Assembly: GCA_965197455.1 (NCBI GenBank)
Contig: OZ240208.1
Span: 868,001 to 932,000 of the forward strand
DNA: 64,000 nucleotides
Origin: JAGWBD01 sp965197455
GTDB lineage: Bacteria; Chloroflexota; Anaerolineae; Aggregatilineales; Phototrophicaceae
Direction: 5' to 3'
Part shown: positions 8,482-16,673 of the stretch, piece after piece
Layout: every line of letters begins with the position of its first letter
How positions within the stretch are numbered: the stretch's first letter is position 1
Translations under genes and position numbers: made by a program
The notes under the pieces: model-generated
The model's database searches: none
Seen by the model: the letters and a program-made list of their open reading frames with translations, nothing else
What the model was told of the DNA's origin: nothing

Positions 8482-8510
8482 TTGACCGGTTCGGAGGCGC
8501 GGGCTAAACT
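8482..8510 (+). promoter_or_regulatory. Putative sigma-70 promoter for mtnA
   Basis: TTGACC and TAAACT are separated by 17 bases, with a leader of about 37 bases before the mtnA ATG at 8554. The site faces away from the minus-strand promoter at 8444-8473, giving a compact divergent promoter region. Confidence 0.55.
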
Positions 8511-8553
8511 GACCTTCTTTGATGTCAATCCACAGCCTGACCCGGGAGGATGC

Positions 8554-9597
8554 ATGCGCACTGTGGCGTGGCACAAGGGTGCGGTCCGCCTCATCGACCA
8601 GCGCCTGCTTCCCTGGGAGCTGGCTTTCGTTGACCTTGACACCCACGAAGCGGTTGCGGTCGCCATCACGGACATGGTTGTGCGTGGCGCGCCCGCAATC
8701 GGCGCTACAGCGGCTTTCGGCATGGCGCTGGCCGCCAGCGAAAGCCAGGCAACAACAGTGTCCGGGTTGCTCGTTGAGCTTGAGTCTGCAGCGACGCGGC
8801 TCAAGGCTGCGCGACCCACGGCGGTCAACCTCGCCTGGGCGGTTGATTCCCTGATGGAACAGGCGCACAGTGGCGCGTTCAGCAGCGTGGATGTTCTGAG
8901 TGCGGCCCTGCTTGAGCGGGCGCAACAGATCGCCGACGATGACGTGGTCATCAACCGGCGCATGGGCGCGCACGGAGCAGCGCTGGTAAACGAAGGCGCG
9001 ACCGTGCTCCACCATTGCAACACCGGCGCCCTGGCCACTGTAGATCACGGCACGGCGCTGGGCGTCATCCGCAGCGCGCATGAACAGAACCGGCAACTAC
9101 ACGTGCTGCTGGACGAGACGCGCCCGCGACTGCAGGGCGCGCGTTTGAGCGCCTGGGAACTGGAACAGCTGGGCGTCAGCTATGACATCATTCCGGACAC
9201 TGCGGCGGGCTACTACATGCAGGGCGGTGAAATTGACCTCGTGCTCGTCGGCGCTGACCGCATCGCCGCCAACGGTGATGTCGCCAACAAGATTGGCACT
9301 TACCAGATTGCGGTGCTGGCGAAGGAACATGGCATCCCCTTCTATTGTGTGGCGCCCACCTCCACCATCGATCCTGCGTTGGCCAGCGGCGCAGAAATCC
9401 CCATCGAACAGCGTGACGGCAGCGAGGTGCTGGCGCCTTACGGCCATGCGCTGGTGCCGGCGCACTACCACGCCCGCAATCCTGCCTTCGACGTTACGCC
9501 ACACCGATATCTGAGCGGCATCGTGACGGAACAGGGCATCGCCCGGCCCCCTTTCACCGACAGTCTGCGTCGCGCCCGCGCCGGCGAAACGCTGTAG
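8554..9597 (+). CDS. mtnA: S-methyl-5-thioribose-1-phosphate isomerase
   Basis: Isomerises methylthioribose-1-phosphate to methylthioribulose-1-phosphate in the methionine salvage pathway; related to eIF2B. The 347-residue protein has VVRGAPAIGATAAFG near the N-terminus, the catalytic cysteine in HCNTGALAT and the catalytic aspartate in VGADRIAANGDVANKIGT, matching the Cys/Asp pair of the Bacillus enzyme. The ATG at 8554 follows GGGAGG at normal spacing; the frame extends upstream to 8482 but that part overlaps the promoter and is not coding. It leads a plus-strand run with a phosphatase-like and a flavin enzyme. An MtaD-like deaminase lies nearby in convergent orientation, so a 5'-methylthioadenosine salvage role is likely. 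Confidence 0.93.
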   Translation: MRTVAWHKGAVRLIDQRLLPWELAFVDLDTHEAVAVAITDMVVRGAPAIGATAAFGMALAASESQATTVSGLLVELESAATRLKAARPTAVNLAWAVDSLMEQAHSGAFSSVDVLSAALLERAQQIADDDVVINRRMGAHGAALVNEGATVLHHCNTGALATVDHGTALGVIRSAHEQNRQLHVLLDETRPRLQGARLSAWELEQLGVSYDIIPDTAAGYYMQGGEIDLVLVGADRIAANGDVANKIGTYQIAVLAKEHGIPFYCVAPTSTIDPALASGAEIPIEQRDGSEVLAPYGHALVPAHYHARNPAFDVTPHRYLSGIVTEQGIARPPFTDSLRRARAGETL

Positions 9598-9615
9598 GCG
9601 AGCACGCACCACAAT

Positions 9616-10551
9616 ATGCGCGTCCTGATGATTTTCCTTGATGGCATCGGGCTCGGCGCTGATGATCCGCATAGCAATCCTTTCGCAATCGCAAACACGC
9701 CGACCCTGCACAGCCTGGCTGGAGGCAAGCGCTGGCTGGCCAGCACCGGCAGACAGGAGGGTCAACGCGCCTGCTTCCTGCCAACCGACCCGCGCATGGG
9801 CGTTGCGGGTCGACCACAGAGCGGCACTGGCCAGGCGACGATCTTCACCGGTCAAAATGTGCCGGCCCTGCTTGGCAAGCACTATGGTCCGAAGCCGGAC
9901 AAGGCCACCCGCGAATTGCTGGCCAATGACAATCTCTTCTCCCAAATTGTCGCGCGCGGGAAAACAGCAGCGTTGCTGGAGGCCTACCCGCCAGGCTGGC
10001 ACAGCGCTGTCGAAAGTGGCCGCCGCCTGCGCTCCAGTTACCAGTTGGCCGCCCATGTGGCCGGTTTACGCCTCTTCGGGCATGAAGATCTGGTGCATGG
10101 CACAGCACTGCATGTCGACTGGACAGGAGAAGGTTGGCGCAGCCAGCCGGATTTCCCAAAGGTGCCAGAGCGCAAAGCCCGTGAGGCAGGCGAGCAGCTC
10201 GTCGCCCTGGCGCGCAGCTATGACTTTTCGCTCTTCGCCCACTGGCCCAGCGACGTCATTGGTCACCGCGGCACGCTGGCGGAAGGTGTTGCCCTGCTGG
10301 AACGCTTCGACGACGTGATGGCCGGCGTGCTCTCTACCTGGGACGACCGCGAGGGACTGGTCATTATTTGCAGCGATCATGGCAATATGGAGGAAATCGG
10401 CAACCGCCGCCACACCTGCAACGATGTGCCGACCGTCGTCATCGGCCAGCAACGTGGGCTCTTCGATGAGAGTTTTCGCACGCTGGCGGACATTGCGCCG
10501 CGTGTCATGCAAATTTTGTTCAACTCGAATGAAGACCAGTCAGGACATTAG
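9616..10551 (+). CDS. Phosphoglycerate mutase/alkaline phosphatase superfamily metalloenzyme
   Basis: A 311-residue cytosolic metalloenzyme of the superfamily containing cofactor-independent phosphoglycerate mutase and phosphopentomutase. It opens with the metal-binding aspartate motif LMIFLDGIGLG, has a probable nucleophile loop SGTGQATIFTG, and ends with SDHGNMEEIGNRRHTCNDVP, holding Asp/His ligands. It is shorter than classical iPGM (about 510 residues), so it is probably a phosphohydrolase or mutase with a small substrate. It begins 18 bases after mtnA and ends two bases before the flavin gene, so co-transcription is likely. A link to the phosphorylated sugars of methionine or nucleoside salvage is inference. 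Confidence 0.8.
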   Translation: MRVLMIFLDGIGLGADDPHSNPFAIANTPTLHSLAGGKRWLASTGRQEGQRACFLPTDPRMGVAGRPQSGTGQATIFTGQNVPALLGKHYGPKPDKATRELLANDNLFSQIVARGKTAALLEAYPPGWHSAVESGRRLRSSYQLAAHVAGLRLFGHEDLVHGTALHVDWTGEGWRSQPDFPKVPERKAREAGEQLVALARSYDFSLFAHWPSDVIGHRGTLAEGVALLERFDDVMAGVLSTWDDREGLVIICSDHGNMEEIGNRRHTCNDVPTVVIGQQRGLFDESFRTLADIAPRVMQILFNSNEDQSGH

Positions 10552-10553
10552 CC

Positions 10554-11252
10554 ATGGTTGAACCTGCGCGCACCCGCCCGCTTGAGTTCGATATGCTGAG
10601 CCAGCATGAACAGCTGCGCCGTTCACGCGAGTTTCTGCAGCACATGACCAGACGGCGCACAGTGCGGGATTTTTCGACGCAGCCCGTTCCCTTCGAGCTG
10701 ATTGAAAACGCCATCCGCGCAGCCGGCAGCGCGCCCTCCGGTGCCAACCAGCAGCCCTGGACCTTCGTGGTCATCAGCGACCCGGCAACAAAGAAGCGCA
10801 TTCGCATTGCGGCCGAGGCCGAGGAGCGGATCAGTTACGAGGGTCGCATGAGCGCCGAGTGGCTGGCGGCGCTGGCGCCATTGGGCACGGACTGGCGCAA
10901 GCCCTTTCTCGAAATCGTGCCCTGGATCATCGTGGTCTTCCGTCAGGCCTACGGTCTACGTGGGGCCCCGGACAGCGGCACCAAACAGCGTTACAAGCAT
11001 TACTACAGTGAAGAGTCGGTAGGGATTGCAGTCGGCCTGTTGCTCACCAGCCTGCATCTGGCGGGTCTTGCGACAGTCACCCACACCCCCAGTCCCATGA
11101 AGTTTCTGGGTGAGTTGCTGGGCCGGCCAGCGAACGAACGCGCCTTCGTGATGATCCCGGTTGGCTACCCGGCAAGCGCTGCGCGCGTCCCGCTCATCAC
11201 CAGGAAACCGCTGGCAGACATCATGGTCTGCATCACCGGCAGCAACGGCTAA
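10554..11252 (+). CDS. Nitroreductase-fold flavoprotein, iodotyrosine-deiodinase (IYD) like
   Basis: FMN-dependent enzyme of the nitroreductase superfamily, 232 residues. The FMN-binding start RRTVRDFSTQPV and APSGANQQPWTF resemble the IYD/BluB branch. The three side chains that grip the halotyrosine zwitterion in human IYD (Glu157, Tyr161, Lys182) appear at equivalent spacing as Glu91, Tyr95 and Lys116. The C-terminal VGYPASAARVPLITRKPL also matches IYD closely by eye. This supports reductive dehalogenation of halotyrosines or a related flavin reduction, though bacterial homologues are poorly characterised. AGGA precedes the ATG. It is third in the mtnA run and its end overlaps the convergent deaminase gene by a few bases. 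Confidence 0.85.
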   Translation: MVEPARTRPLEFDMLSQHEQLRRSREFLQHMTRRRTVRDFSTQPVPFELIENAIRAAGSAPSGANQQPWTFVVISDPATKKRIRIAAEAEERISYEGRMSAEWLAALAPLGTDWRKPFLEIVPWIIVVFRQAYGLRGAPDSGTKQRYKHYYSEESVGIAVGLLLTSLHLAGLATVTHTPSPMKFLGELLGRPANERAFVMIPVGYPASAARVPLITRKPLADIMVCITGSNG

Positions 11253-12589
11253 CGCCCTTCACCATTGCTGCTGAGAGTCAGCAGGCGCTGCGCATCGTCA
11301 TTGAGCCGGGCTGCCGCCCCGCTGTAGTCCAGCGTGGTCAGTTGCCGCTCCCGCAGCAGCCAGCGACCTTCCACCATGACGTCACTCACCTGCGAGCCAT
11401 TCACGCTGTAGACCAGCGCTGTGAAGGGGTCATTGCCAGGCAGCGGCGCCCAGCCAGGTCCATTGCGTTCCAGCACAATGAGGTCCGCCCGTTTGCCAGG
11501 TGCAAGCTCGCCAATCTCGTCTTCAAGGCCAAGCGCCAGTGCCCCGCCACGGGTCGCCATGTCCAGCACTTCGCGCGCGCTTATGGCGCCAGGGCGTCTT
11601 TCGCGAAAGCTGGTCAGCTTCGCCAGGGTGCGCATCTCACTGAAGAGATCGTAATCGTTGTTGTTGCAGACGTTATCCGTGCCCAGTGCAATGTTGATGC
11701 CGGCCGAGCGCATGCCAACCAGTGGCGCCGCCTCCGCCCCTGCGCGCATACAGGCGCTGGCGGCAATCACCGCCGTGAAGGGACGTTGGGCCAACAGCGG
11801 CCAGTCCGACGGCGGGATGCAAATGCTGTGCGCGGCCAGCACCGGGCGCGTCAACATCCCCAGTGCATCCAGTTTCTGCACCGCGTTCACCCCGAACTCG
11901 CGTTGACAGTAGCGATCTTCTTCACCACTGGTGGAGAGATGCACATGCAGCCCTGTATAATATTTTTGCGCCAGATTGCGCTCGGCGGCCATCGTCTCCA
12001 GTGAATTGTCGACGAAAAAGGCGTGCGGCCCGACCCATCCATTCAACCGGCCGCTGCGGTCATTGCCCAGCGATTCGAGAAAGGCATCCAGCTGCGCCAG
12101 CTCACGCTCGCGCGCCACGGCATCGCCCAGCTCAACGACGCCGTAGGCCAGCCCGGCGCGCATTCCGCTGCGCGCAGCGACCGGCACAATCTGCTCCATA
12201 AAGAAGTACTGGTCTGCGAAAGTAGTCGTGCCCGTGCGAATCATCTCGGCGCAGGCCACGGTCACAGCCGCCGGCACCATGTCCTCCGTCATAACCAGCT
12301 CCAGGCGACGGATGGTATCGTACCAGCCTTCCATCGTAAACAGGGAAACGCCTTCGGCCATGCCGCGAAACAGGGTCATGGGCGTGTGGGTATGGGCATT
12401 GACCAGACCAGGCATGACGAGCGCCCCGTTGCAATCGATGCGTTCGTCGACGGCGCTGGTGGGCGCACGGGATTGCGCGCCCAGCGCTGCAATGTGGCCG
12501 CCTTCGATCAAGACATAGCCTGGGTCATAAATCTGGTCCGTCTCGCCCAGGCCCAGAACCAGCGCATTCTCGAGCAGGAGGGTCGTCAT
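11249..12589 (-). CDS. Amidohydrolase, 5'-methylthioadenosine/S-adenosylhomocysteine deaminase-like (MtaD/TRZ-ATZ family)
   Basis: Zinc-dependent deaminase of the cytosine-deaminase/TRZ-ATZ group, 446 residues from the ATG at 12589. Metal-site motifs are present: HTHTP after VMPGLVNA, HVHLS, an AAHSI segment and LGTDN. The C-terminal IGELAPGKRADLIVLE is typical of the family. Neighbouring mtnA and nucleoside genes make methylthioadenosine, adenosine or a related purine a sensible substrate, but guanine, cytosine or triazine deaminases look similar. The frame continues upstream to 12658 without a better start and would overlap the divergent binding-protein promoter area. No good ribosome-binding site is visible at the chosen start. 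Confidence 0.85.
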   Translation of the reverse strand: MTTLLLENALVLGLGETDQIYDPGYVLIEGGHIAALGAQSRAPTSAVDERIDCNGALVMPGLVNAHTHTPMTLFRGMAEGVSLFTMEGWYDTIRRLELVMTEDMVPAAVTVACAEMIRTGTTTFADQYFFMEQIVPVAARSGMRAGLAYGVVELGDAVARERELAQLDAFLESLGNDRSGRLNGWVGPHAFFVDNSLETMAAERNLAQKYYTGLHVHLSTSGEEDRYCQREFGVNAVQKLDALGMLTRPVLAAHSICIPPSDWPLLAQRPFTAVIAASACMRAGAEAAPLVGMRSAGINIALGTDNVCNNNDYDLFSEMRTLAKLTSFRERRPGAISAREVLDMATRGGALALGLEDEIGELAPGKRADLIVLERNGPGWAPLPGNDPFTALVYSVNGSQVSDVMVEGRWLLRERQLTTLDYSGAAARLNDDAQRLLTLSSNGEGR

Positions 12590-12635
12590 GGTAGTTTCGC
12601 CACACTGATATTTTGCAGGTGCCGGGATGCGCGTT

Positions 12636-12651
12636 ACACTGCCGCCAGTGT
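12636..12651. promoter_or_regulatory. Inverted repeat between divergent deaminase and nucleoside transporter genes
   Basis: ACACTG-CCGC-CAGTGT is a perfect 6-bp inverted repeat about midway between the divergent starts at 12589 and 12705. Its position suits a shared operator or a small hairpin. No regulator is encoded nearby, so this is tentative. Confidence 0.3.
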
Positions 12652-12704
12652 TGGACATGCCAACTGCAGCAAGTCATGTGGATCCCATTAGTGAGGAAGA
12701 TACC

Positions 12705-13808
12705 ATGAAACTCTGCCTGCTTTTGCTCGTGACAATTCTGTTCGGCAGTATCGGCCCCGCTGTCGTCCTCGCGCAGGACGACATGATGGTCGATGCCTGT
12801 GCTGCCCCCATGGAAGAAGAATCAGAAGAAGTGATGGAAGCGCCAGACAACAGCGACATCAGTTTCGAGATCATCCTGCCCAACCCGCGTGGCGACCGTT
12901 CCTTCATCGATTCAGCAGCGGCCGGCGCCGAGCGCGCCATTGCCGAGCTGGGCGTCGAGGGAGTCATCATCGAGACCCAGGGCGTGCAGGAACATGACGC
13001 TGCCGTGCGTCGCGCCATTCAGGACGAACCGAGCATTGTCATCACCATCGCCGTCGACTCAGTAACCATTGAGGAAGTCGCGACCGAGTTCCCGGACCAG
13101 AAGTTCGGTGCCCAGGAGACCTTCTTCTTCCCCGAGCCGCCGGTTTTGGACAATCTGGCCCTCTTCAACATCCTCACGCACGAAAACAGCTACCTGGCGG
13201 GCATCGCAGCCGGGATGCTGACGCGGACCGGCACGGTCGGCGCCGTCGGCGGTATTGACGCGCCGGGCATCAACCTCTTCATCGTCGGTTTCGAAGAAGG
13301 TGTGCTTTCGGTATGCGAGGATTGCCAGCTGGTGCGCAGCTACGTCGGCGACTTCTCGGATCCGGTCACGGCCAAGGAACAGGCGCTGGCGCTCTTTGAC
13401 CAGGGCGCGGACATCCTCTACCAGGTCGCCGGCCGCAGTGGTGAGGGCGTGTTGCAGGCGGCTTCCGAAACAGGCAACTTTGCCATCGGTGTCGACAGCA
13501 ATCAGGACGACCTCTTCCCCGGCACCATTCTCGTCTCTGCCATGAAGCGCGTGGACAACGCCGTCTTCAGTTTCGTGGAGAGCGTGGTGAATGACACCTT
13601 CGCATCAGGCACGACTACCGTAGGCCTGGCCGAGGGCTTTGCCGGCCTCAGCTGGGACGTGGGCATCTGCTCCCGCACCTTTGACGCGCATGGCCCTGAA
13701 GACATGGTGGAGAAGTTGCCGGATGTGCGCGCGGCTATCGCCGAGGCGCGTGAAGCCATCCTCGCTGGTGAACTCGAAGTCAGCAACGCACTGGAAATGG
13801 TCGGCTAG
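12705..13808 (+). CDS. BMP-family nucleoside-binding lipoprotein-like ABC transporter receptor
   Basis: Receptor of the BMP/PnrA/Med family, which binds purine nucleosides. The protein is 367 residues from the ATG at 12705, which has GAGGAAG upstream; the frame upstream to 12627 is not used. A signal peptide spans about 1-24 (MKLCLLLLVTILFG ... VLAQ) without a standard lipobox, followed by an acidic methionine/glutamate-rich linker. The body carries the family pattern SFIDSAAAGAERA, SYLAGIAAGMLT and GVDSNQDDL. It heads a plus-strand operon with a two-domain ATPase, two permeases, a RarA-C-like gene and a nucleoside hydrolase, which strongly supports nucleoside uptake. Confidence 0.9.
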   Translation: MKLCLLLLVTILFGSIGPAVVLAQDDMMVDACAAPMEEESEEVMEAPDNSDISFEIILPNPRGDRSFIDSAAAGAERAIAELGVEGVIIETQGVQEHDAAVRRAIQDEPSIVITIAVDSVTIEEVATEFPDQKFGAQETFFFPEPPVLDNLALFNILTHENSYLAGIAAGMLTRTGTVGAVGGIDAPGINLFIVGFEEGVLSVCEDCQLVRSYVGDFSDPVTAKEQALALFDQGADILYQVAGRSGEGVLQAASETGNFAIGVDSNQDDLFPGTILVSAMKRVDNAVFSFVESVVNDTFASGTTTVGLAEGFAGLSWDVGICSRTFDAHGPEDMVEKLPDVRAAIAEAREAILAGELEVSNALEMVG

Positions 13809-13828
13809 CAAGTCAACTGACCAATGAA

Positions 13829-13856
13829 GGGAGAGGCAGTTCTGGCTGCCTCTCCC
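13829..13856 (+). promoter_or_regulatory. Intercistronic hairpin after nucleoside-binding protein gene
   Basis: GGGAGAGGCAG pairs perfectly with CTGCCTCTCCC (11 bp, 6-base loop), 20 bases after the binding-protein stop and 16 bases before the ATPase start. There is no T-run. This fits a partial terminator or mRNA stabiliser that raises binding-protein levels over the membrane subunits. Confidence 0.7.
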
Positions 13857-13872
13857 CAACAGCAGGACTCCT

Positions 13873-15402
13873 GTGAACCCGAAGCTTGCTGTGGACATGC
13901 GCAAGATGCGCAAGTACTTCCCATCTTCGGACGTGCTGGCCGTCGATGAGGTGGACTTTGCTGTGCGCGAGGGTGAAATCCATGCCCTGGTTGGCGAGAA
14001 TGGCGCCGGCAAAACCACGCTCATGAGCATTCTCTACGGTCTGGTGAGCGCGGACATTGGCGAGATCCGGGTCAACGCTGAGCGGGTCCATATTCATCAT
14101 CCCAACGACGCCATCCACAATGGCATTGGCATGGTGCATCAGCACTTCAAGCTCATCCCATCTTTTTCCATCGCCGAGAATGTCATGCTCGGCATTGAGC
14201 CTGGACAGATGGGCTTCATCAACTCAGTCGAAGAGGCCCAGGCCGTCAGCGATCTGGCGCAGAACTTCGGCCTGCCGGTTGATCCGCTGGATACCGTCGC
14301 GGACATCTCGGTCGGTATGCAGCAACGCGTTGAAATCCTGAAGACCCTGCAACGCGACGCGCGCATCCTCGTGCTCGATGAACCCACTGCCGTGCTCACC
14401 CCACAGGAAGTGCGCGAACTCTATAATGTTATTCGCCAACTGGCCGCGGATGGCCGCACCATCATTCTGATTACCCACAAGCTGGTCGAAGTCAAGGAGG
14501 TGGCTGATCGCGTCAGCGTGATGCGCCGCGGTCGCATGATCACAACGCGCGACGTCGCCGACGTCAGTGTGCGCGACATGGCCAACCTGATGGTCGGCCG
14601 TGAGGTCGTGCTGCGGGTGGACAAAGAGGCGGGCGAGCCAAAAGACAACGTGCTCGACGTCGAAAATCTGCTGGTGGCCAGCGCCGGCGGCATCCCGGCG
14701 GTCTTTGGCATCAGCCTGGAATTGCGCGCAGGTGAAATTCTGGGCGTCGCCGGTGTCAGTGGCAACGGCCAGACCGAACTGGTCGAAGCGCTGACCGGCC
14801 TGCGACCCGTTGATGGCGGGCAGGTTAGAATCTCTGGCCAGGAAATCACATTTAGCTCAGTGCGCGAGCGACGTGAGCTGGGCATGGCACACATTCCGGA
14901 AGACCGCATGCACATGGGGCTCAACGTGCGCACCACACTGGACGAAAATGTTGTCGTCAGTGTTTATCAGAAAAGCCCCTGGTCCAGTCGCGGCATCTTT
15001 AACTTCGGAGCCGTACGTGAGTTCGCGCAGCGCATCGTGCGCAACTTTAATGTGCGATCCGCGCGACTGGGCGAGGAGATTCACACGCTCTCCGGCGGAA
15101 ACCTGCAAAAGCTGGTGCTGGGCCGTGAACTGGATGGGCACCCGGGTCTCATCATCGCCAACCAGCCCACGCGTGGCCTTGACATCGGCAGCATCGAATT
15201 CGTGCATCAGACCTTGGTCGAAGCCCGCGATGCCGGCGCGGCGGTTCTGCTGGTATCGGTGGAGCTGGACGAAATCTTTGCGCTCAGCGATCGCGTCGCC
15301 GTCATGTTTGAAGGTCGCATCATGGCCATGCATGACATTGACGAGCTGGACGAAGAGAGCATTGGTCTACTGATGGCCGGTCACGCGGAGCCAGAGCCAT
15401 GA
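13873..15402 (+). CDS. Nucleoside ABC transporter, two-domain ATPase (NupO/YufO type)
   Basis: Cytosolic ATPase with two tandem nucleotide-binding domains, 509 residues. The first has Walker A GENGAGKTT (41-49), a degenerate signature around VGMQQRVE and Walker B LVLDEPTAVLTP. The second has a degraded P-loop region (GVSGNGQTE), the signature LSGGNLQK near 407 and a Walker B reading IIANQPTRGLD, with Gln in place of the catalytic Glu. This asymmetry is usual for the BMP/ribose ATPases. The GTG start has AGGA upstream, and the last four bases overlap the next permease. Confidence 0.92.
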   Translation: MNPKLAVDMRKMRKYFPSSDVLAVDEVDFAVREGEIHALVGENGAGKTTLMSILYGLVSADIGEIRVNAERVHIHHPNDAIHNGIGMVHQHFKLIPSFSIAENVMLGIEPGQMGFINSVEEAQAVSDLAQNFGLPVDPLDTVADISVGMQQRVEILKTLQRDARILVLDEPTAVLTPQEVRELYNVIRQLAADGRTIILITHKLVEVKEVADRVSVMRRGRMITTRDVADVSVRDMANLMVGREVVLRVDKEAGEPKDNVLDVENLLVASAGGIPAVFGISLELRAGEILGVAGVSGNGQTELVEALTGLRPVDGGQVRISGQEITFSSVRERRELGMAHIPEDRMHMGLNVRTTLDENVVVSVYQKSPWSSRGIFNFGAVREFAQRIVRNFNVRSARLGEEIHTLSGGNLQKLVLGRELDGHPGLIIANQPTRGLDIGSIEFVHQTLVEARDAGAAVLLVSVELDEIFALSDRVAVMFEGRIMAMHDIDELDEESIGLLMAGHAEPEP

Positions 15403-16670
15403 TGAACAGGCTGCGACACGTGCTGGAAGGTGCGTCCATTCCGGTGGCCGCTGTGCTGCTGGGCCTGCTGGTCAGCAGTTCCTTCGTCGTCATCGCAGGC
15501 AAACAACCCTTGCCAACTTACTCCTTCATGTTTTGTGAAGGTTTTGGTGCGCGCGGCTGTGAATCATTCGGCCACCTGCTCTTCATTCCGGTCGAGGAAG
15601 AAGACGGCAGTGTCAACACGCACTTTGCACCCACACTGGGCACGAAGGGTCACAAACTGGCTATCGTGCTCGAACGCGCCACTCCGCTGATCCTGACCGC
15701 GTTGTCGGCCACGGTCGCTTTCCGCGCCGGCATGTTCAGCATTGGCCAGGACGGACAGCTGATTCTCGGCGCTGTCGCGGCCGTGTTTCTCGGTTACTGG
15801 CTGCCCGACCAGATCTATCTGCTGACCGGCTCCAGCCCGGAAACGGCACCACCTGCCCTGCTCACGTTGATGAGATTAACGATACCGCCGCTTGCCATGG
15901 TTGCAGCCATGCTGGTCGGCGCCGGCTACTCCTGGATTGCCGGCATCCTGAAAGTGCGCCTCAACGTCAACGAGCTCATCAGCACCATCATCCTCAACCT
16001 CATCGCCATCCAGTTCGTAACCTTCATGGTCAACTTCCCCCTGCGCGCAGACTTTAACAATATCGCGCGCACACGCACCATCGACGACACCGCCTGGCTG
16101 ACGCCCTTCACACGCGCGCTCCTGAGCGATATTCAATGGTTCCGCGGTTCGCGCCTGGGGATTGGGCTGCTGTTCGCGATTCTGGCTGCAATCATCATCT
16201 GGTTTTTCCTGCACCGCACCACCGCCGGCTATGAACAGCGCATGACCGAAGGCTCGCGTCTGTTTGCGCGTTTTGGCGGCATTCCCTCGGCTCGCGCCAC
16301 CCTGCGCGCCATGCTCATCAGCGGGGCGTTGAGCGGCCTGGCGGGCGCACTCATGATTCTGGGCGTGGAACGACGGATAGTGGATGGATTTGCGCTGGGC
16401 GGCACCGGCTTTGATGGCGTGCTGGTTGCCATTCTCGCCCGTGAATCCATCGTCGGCATCCTACTCGTCGCCGGCTTCTTCGCCGGACTGGAAAACGGCG
16501 CCATCAACCTGCAGTTCGAGAACCTGCCGCGTCAGCTGGGCGGCATGATTATTGCCTTCATGATTCTTTTTGCTTCCATGGAAGACTTTTTCCGCGAGAA
16601 CATCACCCGTGTGCGGCTTCGCCTGTTTCCTGATTCCCTTGCTCCCTCGCAAACCTCAGGAGCGGACTAG
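15399..16670 (+). CDS. Nucleoside ABC transporter permease (NupP/YufP type)
   Basis: Polytopic inner-membrane permease of the BPD_transp_2 (branched-chain/ribose/nucleoside) family, 423 residues. It has a first membrane segment near 12-32, a longer external loop containing cysteines (about 36-75), then the conserved SATVAFRAGMFSIGQDGQLILGA block and the coupling loop RFGGIPSARATLRAMLISGALSGLAGA. The ATG overlaps the ATPase stop (ATGA). It pairs with the following permease as a heterodimer. The family imports nucleosides, in line with the nucleoside hydrolase at the end of the operon. Confidence 0.92.
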   Translation: MMNRLRHVLEGASIPVAAVLLGLLVSSSFVVIAGKQPLPTYSFMFCEGFGARGCESFGHLLFIPVEEEDGSVNTHFAPTLGTKGHKLAIVLERATPLILTALSATVAFRAGMFSIGQDGQLILGAVAAVFLGYWLPDQIYLLTGSSPETAPPALLTLMRLTIPPLAMVAAMLVGAGYSWIAGILKVRLNVNELISTIILNLIAIQFVTFMVNFPLRADFNNIARTRTIDDTAWLTPFTRALLSDIQWFRGSRLGIGLLFAILAAIIIWFFLHRTTAGYEQRMTEGSRLFARFGGIPSARATLRAMLISGALSGLAGALMILGVERRIVDGFALGGTGFDGVLVAILARESIVGILLVAGFFAGLENGAINLQFENLPRQLGGMIIAFMILFASMEDFFRENITRVRLRLFPDSLAPSQTSGAD

Positions 16671-16673
16671 GCT

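Noticed and set aside
7310..8485. 391-codon plus-strand open frame opposite the M24 gene
   Set aside because: Antisense shadow with low-complexity composition; no ribosome-binding site and no motif.
8482..8553. 24-codon N-terminal extension of mtnA
   Set aside because: The ribosome-binding site and the conserved start of the family lie at 8554, and the extension covers a good promoter.
9097..10056. 319-codon minus-strand open frame opposite mtnA and the phosphoglycerate-mutase-like gene
   Set aside because: It is antisense to two well-recognised genes, has no family motifs and no start context; long antisense frames are expected in G+C-rich DNA.
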